Shown one piece after another: positions 1-10,717 of a stretch of 64,000 nt of DNA. Under the pieces are notes generated by a model. The model saw only the letters and a list, made by a program, of their open reading frames with translations, did not search any database and was not told the DNA's origin. The DNA comes from Sulfomarinibacter sp963733915 (GTDB lineage: Bacteria > Acidobacteriota > Thermoanaerobaculia > Thermoanaerobaculales > Sulfomarinibacteraceae). The first letter of the stretch is position 1; each line of letters opens with the position of its first letter. Both the position numbers and the translations under genes were made by a program. The stretch spans positions 186,001-250,000 of the forward strand of contig CAVTEP010000006.1 of NCBI GenBank assembly GCA_963733915.1. The letters run 5' to 3'.

Positions 1-1854
<1,854 letters not shown>

Positions 1855-1874
1855 TCCGAAAAATCTCCAACCAC

Positions 1875-1904
1875 ACGCCGGGCCCTCGGGCCCGGCGTTT
1901 TTTT
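1875..1904 (+). terminator. Rho-independent terminator of hppA
   Basis: A perfect 11-bp stem, ACGCCGGGCCC (1875-1885) with GGGCCCGGCGT (1888-1898), has a 2-nt loop and is followed by a run of seven T (1898-1904). It begins 20 bp after the hppA stop. Confidence 0.95.
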
Positions 1905-2475
1905 CCGTTCGAGCCGTCGGCCCGCCCGCTGCGATCTTCGATCGCAGCCACGCGTCCTTCCGTCGAGCCCACCCGGAAGCCGGGACGGCTGCCCCACAAC
2001 CGTCCCATTGTTTTTCGAAAATGATTGTGGGGCACGCGTTTCGCGTGGGCGGGCAGGGTGTTGTGTCATGCGAGCGCGGACCGTAGCCCGCAATCTCACC
2101 AGCTTTCAGCTGCGGTCGGCGATGCATCACACCCAGCGGTGCTTTCTCGCCTCGGGGTGCACGACGTGCTGTCATGTACGCCTCCGCGCCCCTCGGGTCG
2201 AAAGCCCCACTGGGCGCGGCACCTCGCCGTCCTCGCGACGAAACCCGGTGAGATATGCGGGTTAGGGGCGGGAACCAGGACCTGGCGCCGGCGTCGATGC
2301 CGTTTTTTCCAGGGCAAGACGTCAAAAAACTCCCGGTGTTGGCTTCTGTGCCCTCCGTGTCTCTGTGGTTCGTCTGGAGGGCGTTCGGCATTCCGAATTC
2401 CGACCCTGAAACCCGGCCCTCACCCTTACACCAAAAAGTTTTCTCAAGTACCGTATGACAGGACGGAGGTTGCCG
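1905..2475. other. Intergenic region without a recognisable gene
   Basis: No open frame here looks like a protein. Near the right end (about 2345-2400) are short fragments of the interspersed repeats found elsewhere in the window: a CTGTG/CTCTGTG-type stretch and ATTCCGAATTCCG. The region also carries an upstream part of the lipoprotein gene that starts at 2476, with a GGAGG ribosome site at about 2465. Confidence 0.6.
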
Positions 2476-3361
2476 ATGCGGCAGGTGTTTTTTCTCGTAA
2501 TGCTGATCGTTGTCGGTTGTGGAGGCGGTCCGGCGCCGGCGCCTTTGGAGGAGAACCCAGAAGATCGAAACCGGGATTGCCCGCTTCGGTCAGAGCGAGA
2601 TCTACTACGAGATCGCGGGTTCCGGTGAACCGACAATCGTCCTGATCCATGGTGGGCTGCTCGATTGCCACATGTGGGACGGACAGTTCGAGCTGCTCGC
2701 CAAGACCCACCGCGTGCTGCGATACGACGCCAGCGCCCATGGCAACTCCACGCTACCGCCCGATTCTTACTGGGATCACGCCGATCTCCGAGAGCTTCTC
2801 AACACCCTGGGCATCGAGCGTGCGGTCCTGGTCGGGCTTTCGCTCGGCGGCAGGATCGCCATCGACTTCGCGCTCGAGGAACCGGTTCGCGTCCAAGCAA
2901 TCGTCGCCGCCTCTTCAGGGCTCAGTGGCTACCGTTTCAGCTCCGACCATTACCTCGAACAGCGAGACGTCATGATTCAGGCATGGAGGGCGGGCGAGTT
3001 CGACGCGGTGGTTGAAGCCTTCCTGCGATCCTGGACCGACGGGCCGCATCGGCAACCGGAGGAGGTCGACCCCGAGGTGCGCGAAAAAGTCCGGGTGATG
3101 GCGCGCAACGGCCTCGAACATGCGATGGAAGGCCGGCTGATCGACCCGCCCGCAGTCGAGCGCCTCGACGAGCTCGAGCTGCCGATGCTGCTGATTGTCG
3201 GCGAGCTCGATATGCCGGGGATCCGCGAGATCGCCGACATGATCGTGGACTCAAACCCGAACGCCGAGCTGGTTGTCGTTCCCGGCGTCGCCCACATGGT
3301 GAACATGGAGAAGCCGGAAGAGTTCAACCAGCTGCTGCTCGGGTACCTTTCGCGATTCTGA
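2476..3361 (+). CDS. Alpha/beta-hydrolase lipoprotein, frameshifted near the N-terminus
   Basis: The start at 2476 has a GGAGG about 7 bp upstream and encodes a lipoprotein signal with lipobox VVGC. After about 28 codons the frame moves by one base (around 2555-2562) into the long frame that runs to 3361. That frame holds a complete alpha/beta hydrolase: oxyanion region HGGLLDCHMWDG, nucleophile elbow GLSLGG, an acidic residue in GELD and the catalytic His in VAHMVN. The enzyme would therefore sit outside the cytoplasm, anchored by lipid. Substrate unknown; the fold also covers esterases, C-C hydrolases and lactonases. The shift matches a single inserted base, as in many genes to the right, so I regard it as an assembly error rather than a dead gene. 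Confidence 0.8.
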
Positions 3362-3364
3362 TCC

Positions 3365-3402
3365 TTTTTCCGGGCTCTGCCTCGTGGCAGAGCCCGGAAA
3401 AA
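3365..3402. terminator. Bidirectional terminator between the hydrolase and sat
   Basis: A perfect 17-bp inverted repeat, TTTTTCCGGGCTCTGCC (3365-3381) and its complement (3386-3402) around the loop TCGT. The A/T ends give a U-tract in both directions. It sits between two converging genes. Confidence 0.9.
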
Positions 3403-3403
3403 G

Positions 3404-3433
3404 TGAAAAAAGCGCCCCGCGTTACCGCGGGGC
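3404..3433 (-). terminator. Intrinsic terminator of sat
   Basis: On the minus strand the stem GCCCCGCG (3433-3426) with CGCGGGGC (3421-3414) has a 4-nt loop and is followed by GC and six T (3410-3405). It ends the apr-qmo-sat operon. Confidence 0.9.
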
Positions 3434-3466
3434 TTGAAATGCAATAAGACCGTATTGCTATGAAAA

Positions 3467-4734
3467 CTATTTCTTCACGTCGCCGGTGGCGGCGCCGTGG
3501 AGCTTGACCTCGACCTTCTCCTCGAGGTTGTCGTAGTACTCCTTGAGGACCGCGATCACCTCGGGCTTGGAGAACTCGGCCGGGACCGGCTTGCCCTCGC
3601 TCATGAGCTTGCGCAGCAGGGTGCCGGAGAGCAGCAGGCGGGAGCCGCCCTGGTACTTGCCGTTGTCGTCGATCACCGCCTTGGACTCGTGCGGGCAGGT
3701 CTTCATCGAGGCCATGGTGCCGCAGTCGTAGCAGTAGAAGGTCCAGTCCATGCACAGCGGCTTGAGCTGCAGCGCGTCGGGCGGGATCTCGAGGAAGATC
3801 TTCTGGGCGTCGAACGGGCCGTAGTAGTCGCCGACACCGGCGTGGTCGCGGCCGACGATCAGGTGCGAGCAGCCGTAGTTCTGGCGGAAGACGGCGTGCA
3901 GCAGGGCCTCGCGCGGACCGGCGTAGCGCATGTCGAGCGGGTAGCCGGCCATGGCCACGCGCTCCTTGCGGAAGTACTTGTCGACCAGCGCGTTGATCGC
4001 CTTGACGCGGACGTCGGCCGGGATGTCGCCGGGCTTCAGCTTGCCGACCAGCTGGTGGATGTAGACGCCGTCGCAGACCTCGATGGCGACCCACGCCAGG
4101 TAGGCGTGGGAGCCGTGCATCGGGTTGCGGAGCTGGAGGGCGGCGACCGTCGACCAGCCGCGCTCCTCGAACATCTTGCGCGACTCGGCGGGCCGCTGGT
4201 AGAGGCCCTTGAACTGCTTGGGGAAGTACGACTCGGAGAGGACCTTGACCGGTCCGGCCAGGTTGACGTCGGCCTGCTCCATGACCATCTTGACGCCGGG
4301 GTGCGCGTCGTCGGTGGTGGTGTAGACCTGCTGGCACTCATGGGCCTTGTCGATGGTGTACTTCTCGGTCACCTTCATGGTGGCCATGAGCTCGTCGTGT
4401 CTCGGCGTCCCAGAGCGCGACCTCCTCGCCGATCTCGATCGAGTCGGCGAGCTCCTTGTCGGCCGACAGGGTGATGGGGATCGGCCAGAACAGGCCGTTC
4501 TTCGAGGGCATCTTCATGTCGTCGCAGACGCCCTGCCAGTCGTCCTTGCCCATGAAGCCGTCGAGCGGCGTGAAGCCGCCGATGCCCATCATGATCAGGT
4601 CGCCGGTCTCGCGGCTGGTGAGCGGGACCTTCTTCAGGCCCTCCGCCTTCTTCATCTCGGCCTCGAGCGCTGCACCCTCGAGCAGCAGCGGCTTCAGTTC
4701 GGGACTTCCATGCGGTGGGAACAAGTTGACTCAT
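3467..4734 (-). CDS. sat: Sulfate adenylyltransferase (ATP sulfurylase), dissimilatory type, two frameshifts
   Basis: Makes APS and PPi from ATP and sulfate, the first step of dissimilatory sulfate reduction (or the last of reverse sulfur oxidation). The start at 4734 (MSQLV) has AGGAGG 8 bp upstream. One extra base near 4716 and one near 4398 break the frame; joined, they give a full-length protein of about 420 residues. Visible motifs are the HxxH-type nucleotide site QLRNPMHGSH, then GRDHAGVGDYYGP, and a Cys/His metal site YCYDCGTMASMKTCPH found in dissimilatory and archaeal-type enzymes. It is the last gene of the operon, separated from qmoC by 68 bp with a hairpin. Confidence 0.96.
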
Positions 4735-4764
4735 CGAGTTGCCTCCTTTTGTCTTTCAAATGTA

Positions 4765-4785
4765 CGGCGGCCCGGTGGGCCGCCG
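4765..4785 (-). promoter_or_regulatory. Hairpin between qmoC and sat
   Basis: A perfect 9-bp stem, CGGCGGCCC with GGGCCGCCG and a 3-nt loop, lies 18 bp after the qmoC stop. On the minus strand the following bases are TACATTTG, too weak for a clear terminator, so it may be a processing site or a partial attenuator that sets the sat level apart from qmo. Confidence 0.5.
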
Positions 4786-4802
4786 CGTCAGTCGTTGATT
4801 AT

Positions 4803-5979
4803 TCAGACTCCGGCCATGCGCTCGTGGACCATGGCCAGCGTGCGGTAGAGGATGTGGGCGAACTTCGAGTAGGGGAGGGTGAGGAACAGGGTCAGCACCG
4901 ACGCCGAGGTGAACGATGTAGATCGCGCAGGCGACCACCGGCGGGACCGCGACGAACCGGAAGACCTCGGTGAGCACGCCGGTGACGATCACGCCGAGCA
5001 CGAGCCACAGGAAGAAACGGTCGAAGGCGGTGGTGGCGCCGACCAGCTTGTCGCCGCTTGTGCAGCCGGTTGACGAACAGCAGGATGCCGCCGACGACCA
5101 GGGCGACCGCCGAGATGTTGCCGAGCCACTTGACCCAGTGGTCGAGCGGCACCGGGTAGCTGTGCCAGTCCGAGCCAGGACAGGAAGACGGTGTCCTTGT
5201 AGAGGTAGACCACCGCGGATGCCCGAGGTCACCGCGGCGCCGACGAAGCCCCACATGACCAGGAAGTGGCCCCAGCGTCGCTTCGGCACGCCGCGGTCGC
5301 AGCGGCGAGAACTTCTTGTGGGTCGCGATCGTCGACGACAGCGCCGGCATCAGCGTGCCGACGAACGAGCCGCTGCGCTCCCGCCCGGTGCCGAGCAGCG
5401 TCCAGAACCTGCGGCCGCTGAACCACGATGGCCAGCGACCACCAAGACGGTCGACGGTGAAGTAGACGATGTAGATCAGGAAGTGGGGCACGAACTCCTC
5501 GTAGTGGAAGCGGCCGTCCAGCGCACACGGCGGCATCGTCCGCAGGGATGTGGAACTGCCGTGGTCACGCCGAGCAGCACGATCCAGAAGAGGATCGGAC
5601 CGAACACCAACAGCGGCCAGGTCGTCTCGGACGTTGCCGACCAGCCTGCCCATGAAGCGCGGGGCGGCGAGCTTCTCGACCACCATGGCGCGGATCGACG
5701 GCCATGACGTCGCCCGGGTTGACGTCGCGCGGACAGCGGACGCTGCAGTCGTTGCACTGGTGGCACAGCCACGGCCCCGGGTCGGCGACGAGCCGGTCGA
5801 CCAGGCCCCACTGCGCCCACAGCATCTGGCGGCGCGGGAACGGCGCTTCGCGGGCGCCAGCTCGCACACGCTGGAGCAGGTGGCGCACTGGTAGCACCGG
5901 GCGGCGTTGTCGCCGCCGCGCTTGACGAACGCCTCGCGGAACTCCGACAGACGATCTGAACGATCGGGATCGAGGCCAT
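4803..5979 (-). CDS. qmoC: Quinone-interacting oxidoreductase membrane subunit QmoC, multiple frameshifts
   Basis: Membrane anchor of the Qmo complex, which links the quinone pool to APS reductase. It starts at 5979 (MASIPIVQI) behind GGGAGGAAGG and ends MVHERMAGV-stop. The N-terminal third has two ferredoxin-type 4Fe-4S motifs, CYQCATCSSVC and CHQCNDCSVRC. The rest is a heme-b-type membrane domain (FLIYIVYFTVD, WVKWLGNISAVALVVGG, CAIYI). About ten single-base insertions break it, for example near 4914, 5058, 5170, 5218, 5302, 5424, 5440, 5450, 5520 and 5552; removing one base at each restores one continuous protein. The identity is firm. The exact sequence is not. Confidence 0.92.
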
Positions 5980-5994
5980 GGCCTTCCTCCCCTG

Positions 5995-8266
5995 CTAGAA
6001 ACCCTTCAGCGGGTTCGGTCCCATCTCGTCGAGCTCCTCGGCGAACTCGTCGAGGACCTGCGGGCACGCGGTCGAACTCGTCGTGCGAGAGCTCGACGAC
6101 CTTGATGCGCTCGGGCTCGAGGGCGAGCCGCTGCAGGGTCTCGCCGACGTTGCCGAGCCGGGTGTTGGCGAGCTCGGAGCCGCGGACGTAGTGGCACTGG
6201 TAGTCGTCGCCGTACTTGCAGCCGATCAGGATGACGCCGTCGATGCCGCGCGACAGCGCCTCGGCGATCCAGATGATGTTGGTCGAGCCGAGGCAGCGGA
6301 TCGGGATGACCCGCACCCAGGGGTTCCACTGGTCGCGCCGTTGGCGGCCGCCGCGTCGAGCGCCGGCACGGCGTCGTTCTCGCACATCAGGGCGACGATG
6401 CGCGGCTTCTCCTCGAAGTCCTCGGGGACCTCCATCGCCTTGATCATCTCGGCGACCATGTGCACCGAGTAGTCCGGGAAGCTGATGATCCGCTCCGGGC
6501 AGGCGCCCATGCAGATGCCGCAGCGGCGGCAGCGCAGCGGGATTGAACTCGGGCGTGCCCTTGGCGTCCTCGTTGAGGGTGCCGAACGGGCACTCCTCGG
6601 TGCAGCGCTTGCACTGGGTGCAGCGCTGGAGGAAGAAGTCGGGATAGGCGGTGTCGCCGGCGCGCGGGTGAACCGCCTCGCCGCGCTTCGCCATCTCGAT
6701 GCACTGGACCGCCTTCATGGCGGCGCCGAAGCCGTCCTCGGCGGCCTGCGCCGCGTCCATCGGCGCGTGCACCGCGCCGGCGGCGTAGATGCCGGTGCGG
6801 CGGGTCTCGTAGGGGAAGCAGATGAAGTGGGAGTCGGGGAAGCCGTACTTGAGGGCCGGCAGGTCCGGGCCCTGGCGGTAGCCGAGGTTGAGGATCTCGG
6901 TGCCCTCGTGGTGCGCGAGCTCCTCGGCGCGCTTGGCCGAGTTCTCGCGCACCTGGCGAGCTCTCCGAGTGCTCGGCCTGGTGGCGGGCGTCGTGCAGCT
7001 CGCGGATCAGCTCGCCGTCGGCCGACGTCGGCACCATGCCGACCGCCAGCACCACCAGGTCGGCCTCGATGGCGACGTGCTCGCCGAGCAGGCTGTTCGC
7101 GACGTGGATCGACGAGCTTGCCGTTGGCCTCGACCTTGTCGACGTCGCCGCGGGTCATCATCATGCCGGCCATCTTCTGGACGCCGAGGAAGAAGTGCTC
7201 CATCTGGCCGGGCGTGCGCATGTCCCGGTAGATGACCGCGCATCTCGATGTCCGGGTCGATCGCGTTGCGAGCTCCGCCACCTGCCGCAGGGTGTGGCGC
7301 AGCACTCGCTCGAGCAGTAGGGGAGGTGGTTCGGCGTCGCGCGAGCCGGCGCACTGGATGAACGACGATCCGCTTCGGCGTGCGTGCCGTCGGACGGGCA
7401 TGGCGACTTCGCCGTCGACCAGCATCGTCTCGAGCTCGTGCGAGGTGACCACGTCGGGCGACGCGCCGTAGCCGAGGTGTCCGAGCTTGGATGGCGTCGT
7501 AGGGCCTGGCGCCGGTCGCCTGGACGATCGCGCCGACCGTCATCTCGAGGCCGGACGAGCCGTTGAGCTGGACCTTGAACTGACCCGGCTGGCCCGGTGA
7601 TCTTGACGATGTCGGTCGAGGTCAGGACCTTGATGTTGTCGTTCGCCTCGACCTCGTCGATCAGCGCCGGCACGGGTTGGGCTGCGGGCGCGTCGTAGGG
7701 GGGCTCCTCCGGGAGCAGTCGACTTCTGGGCCGCCAGCCGGCCGCCGAGCGCGTCGCTCTTCTCGACCAGCACGACCGGGTGGCCGAGGCCGGCCGCCGC
7801 CAGCGCCGCCTCGAGCCCGGTCCGGCCGCCGCCGACCACCAGCACGGTGTCGCTGATCTCCTCGGTCGAGCGGCACGATCGGCTTGCAGCCCTTCGAGCC
7901 GGGCGACCCCCATGCGGACCAGGTCCTCGGCCAGCATGCGTGGTGTCCTCGTCGCCGGCCTCGTGCGACCAGGTGCAGTGCTCGCGGAGCGCGACCCGGT
8001 ACATCGCCGGCCGTCGTCGAACCGAGGCTGGCGAACTCCTCGCGTCTTGGCGCGCTCCGAGCACGCCGCGACCAGGATGCCGTCGAGCTCGTTCTCGGCC
8101 ACCGTCGTCGCGGATCGCCTCGCAGCCCCTCGGGCGCGCACAGAGCACTCGTGGGTGAGGGTGCAGGCGCGCCCGCGCTCGTTGGCGGCCTCGATCGACC
8201 GCGTCGAGGTCGAGGGCGTCGCCGATGCCGCAACCGCGTGCACAGGAAAACGCCGATCTTGTCCAT
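5995..8266 (-). CDS. qmoB: Qmo complex subunit QmoB (HdrA/MvhD-like flavoprotein), many frameshifts
   Basis: The flavin and iron-sulfur subunit of the quinone-interacting oxidoreductase. It starts at 8266, overlapping the qmoA stop as TAATG, with MDKIGVFLCTGCGIG once an extra base is removed. Recoverable parts in order: an N-terminal Cys-rich HdrA segment (LCAPEG), an FAD site around VLVVGGGRTGLEAA and EKSDALGGR, the CAGSRD...YCSSECC motif, a ferredoxin pair beginning CTQCKRCTEECPFG, and a C-terminal MvhD-like domain (RCLGSTNI, CKYGDDYQCHY). It ends MGPNPLKGF-stop. The 8100-8240 stretch alone has about five single-base insertions. No single frame runs through the gene. Confidence 0.93.
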
Positions 8267-9526
8267 TACGCCCTCCTTCCCGCGGCCACGAGCGCCCGCG
8301 CTGCGGCTCCGGTCGCGTCGCGCACCGACGACGGCCACGTCCTCGGGACGCCGGGCGACGCCGGCGACGGTGACCGCCGGCCTCGAGATCGTCGAGCACG
8401 AAGCCGTCCTCGTCCTTGCGGCGTGAACAGGGCGAGATCGTCGTCGGCGGCGTTCGGCACCATGCCGGTGGCGAGCACCACCAGGTCGGCCTCGGCCTCG
8501 ATGATCTGTCTCGGCCTCGACGTCCTCGACCCGCAGCTTGAGCGATCCGTTCGCCTGCTCGATCTTGCCGACCTTGCCCTTGACCAGGCGGACGCCCTCG
8601 ATCGCGGCGACCTTGAGCAGCACGTCCTCGTTGCGGCCCGGAGTCCGGCGATCGATGTAGTACATCGTGACCTCGGCGTCGGGCAGCTGGTCCTTGACGT
8701 ACTGGGCCTGCTTGAGCGAGGCCAGGCAGCAGACGCCGGAGCAGTAGGGGAGGTGGTTGACGTCGCGCGAGCCGGCGCACTGGACGAAGGCGACCTTGGC
8801 GGGCGGCTCGCCGTTGGACGGGCGCAGGATCTTGCCGCCGGTCGGACCGGCCGGCGACGCCAGGCGCTCCATCTGGACGTTGGCGATGACATCGTCGAGG
8901 CCGCCGCCGAGCTCGCTCGAGCTTGTCGAGCGGGTACGGGCTGCCAGCCGGTGGCCACGACGACCGCGCCGACCTCGAAGGTCTCGGTGGTCTCGGCGGC
9001 GTCGAGGTCGATCGCGCCGTAGGTGCAGGCCTCGGCGATCTTCTTCGCCTCGTCGTCGCGAGCAGCGCCGCGCGATCGAAGACGAAGCGCTTCGGCCAGG
9101 CGTTGAGGTGGGGGAGGCGGATCGCCTTGACCTTGCTCATGCCGAGGTTGAAGGGATCGTCGACCTCGGTGGTGCAGGCCGCCGCGCAGTCGCCGCAGCG
9201 CGGTGCACCTGTGCGTTGACGCAGGCCGGCGTCGGTGGTCACCGTCACCTTCCAGCCGTGCGGCGGGCTCTCGGCCGCGGTCACCCGGGACGAGGTCAGC
9301 ACCGGATCCGCGGGTTGCGCTCGAGCCGGCGGATGTTGATCTCCATGCCGCAGGTGGGCGGGCACATCTTCGGGAAGTAGTTGTGGGTGCGCACGACGCG
9401 ACCGCCGATGTAGGGCTCGCGTTCGACGAGCACCACCTCCGCGCCGGCCTCGGCGGCCTCGAGCGCGGCGGTGATGCCGGCGATGCCGGCACCGATGACG
9501 AGCAGAGGTTGCCTGTTTTCGCTCAT
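8266..9526 (-). CDS. qmoA: Qmo complex subunit QmoA (HdrA-like FAD protein), many frameshifts
   Basis: Cytoplasmic flavoprotein of the Qmo complex and presumed partner of AprAB. It starts at 9526 (MSENRQPLLVIGAGIAGITA), a Rossmann FAD motif, followed by EREPYIGGRV and the HdrA-type CPPTCGMEIN. Next come a Cys pair in RCGDCAAAC, then VVVATGWQP, then CAGSRDVNHLPYCSGVCC. It ends VAAGRRA-stop at 8266. GGAGTAG precedes the start. Frames switch at about 9300, 9215, 9060, 8925, 8505 and 8430, among others, mostly consistent with single extra bases. The length after correction (about 410 residues) matches the family. Confidence 0.93.
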
Positions 9527-9528
9527 GG

Positions 9529-10328
9529 CTACTCCGATCGACCGCTTCCTCGCGGACCTTCAGGGTCGGCTCGGCGAACATCGCGAACCGGAGCCATCGG
9601 AAGGCGAAGCGGAGCAGGGCCTCGTCATTGGTTTCGAATTCCTCGAGCGCCTCGGGGCCGAGTTCGAAACGCTCGCAGAACGACGACTCGAAGACGAAAG
9701 AGCGGAAGGTGTCGAGGTCGTAGCAGGCGGTGTAGAACATGTGCATCCGCTTGGGATCGAGGGTGCGACCGCCGATGAACCAGGGGTGGCTGACGAGGTC
9801 GCGGAAGCCGGCTTCGAGCGTCTCGTGCTCGTCGATCTTCTGGTCCTTGCGCCAGCTTCGAGCGGTCCACTGTGCCGCGTCGGTCTGGTGGCGGCCCTCG
9901 CAGTGGTCGTCCTCGAAGACGAAGAAGATCGGCTCGGGCTCTTCGCCGGCGCGGGCCGGCGGGATCGCCATTCCCAGCGGGTACATGCGGCACGCCCACG
10001 GACGGTCCTCGTAGACCGTACAGCCCCGCTCGCCGACAAAGGGACACGGTTTGTTCTCCTCGTTCCTCATCTTCAGCATCACGATCGGCAGCTGAAGGTC
10101 CTTGGTGATGGGGTTGACGGTGTGGGTCTCGAGGAATTCGCGGGTGTTCATGCCGACCCGCCGCGCCAGCCGCAGCACGTCCAGCGGCGTCAGCACGATG
10201 TTGACGTCGGCGCAGCAGGAGTTGAAGCACGGGACGCCGGGATGGCAGGTGAACGGGAACGTCTCACCTTCCGCGAGCTGCCGCTTGTCCTCCAGGAACT
10301 GCGGCAGATTCGCTTCGGCGGTGCTCAT
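9529..10328 (-). CDS. YkgJ-family cysteine-cluster protein
   Basis: A putative metal-chelating protein of the YkgJ family (Zn or Fe-S), about 265 residues. The start ATG at 10328 overlaps the TGA of the zinc-ribbon gene. The Cys cluster is CHPGVPCFNSCCADVN, followed by CPFVGERGCTVYEDRPWACRMYP, the family's second Cys group. The frame is clean for about 260 codons but does not meet a stop before qmoA, so I infer an indel near the end and use the TAG at 9531-9529. Its place between aprA and qmoA suggests a role in assembling or protecting the apr/qmo iron-sulfur centres. No function can be read directly. Confidence 0.8.
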
Positions 10329-10656
10329 GAAGAGCCTCCATTCTCGTCGCCGTCATCAGCGACGTCGGGATCGGCGTCTGCGCCGATCGCGGCCTCGATG
10401 ATGCGGTCCTTGAGCGCGTCCGCGCGACCACACCGCGAGCGGTGATGTCTCACCGGTAAACGGGTCGACGCGATAGCGGTACGACGCCTTGACCGCGTAG
10501 TTCTTCTCCATGTGCTCCCAGCCGCGCACGTAGTACGGGCACTCGTCGTTGAAGCAGGCGAGCTGGAACTCGCTGTCCCAGCCGGAGTTGTCGGGGAGCT
10601 CGAAAGCCTGCATCGGCTCGTCGCAGTGCGGGCAGACGGGGTGGGTGCATTGTCAT
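10325..10656 (-). CDS. Small zinc-ribbon protein of the apr/qmo operon, two frameshifts
   Basis: About 110 residues. It starts at 10656 with a CCCC run that appears one base too long (10636-10640); corrected, it reads MTMHPPVCPHCDEPMQAF. A CPHC knuckle and a CFNDEC pair form a four-Cys zinc ribbon like the Ogr/Delta-type small proteins often annotated beside aprBA/qmo in sulfate reducers. A second inserted base near 10432 breaks the C-terminal part, which otherwise reads SRDALKDRIIEAAIG and ends NGGSS-stop. It lies between aprA and ykgJ, with a strong hairpin upstream. Regulator or assembly factor; not resolvable here. Confidence 0.8.
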
Positions 10657-10663
10657 TGGACCT

Positions 10664-10701
10664 CGGGAAAAGGGCCCCAGGCGCCGGAGCGCCTGGGGCC
10701 C
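10664..10701 (-). terminator. Terminator-like attenuator between aprA and the downstream qmo genes
   Basis: A perfect 13-bp stem, GGGCCCCAGGCGC (10672-10684) and its complement (10689-10701) with a 4-nt loop, begins 17 bp after the aprA stop. On the minus strand it is followed by CTTTTCCC, a short U-tract, so termination is probably partial and aprBA would be made in excess over qmo/sat. Confidence 0.75.
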
Positions 10702-10717
10702 GGAGTTGGATGACGGA

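Noticed and set aside
4892..6952. A 686-codon open frame on the minus strand
   Set aside because: A chimera of qmoB and qmoC pieces joined by uncorrected insertions; parts of it match the families only in alternating frames.
7161..10328. A 1055-codon open frame on the minus strand
   Set aside because: Only the first about 265 codons (YkgJ) are real; the rest reads through qmoA/qmoB in mixed frames, giving Arg/Pro-rich text.
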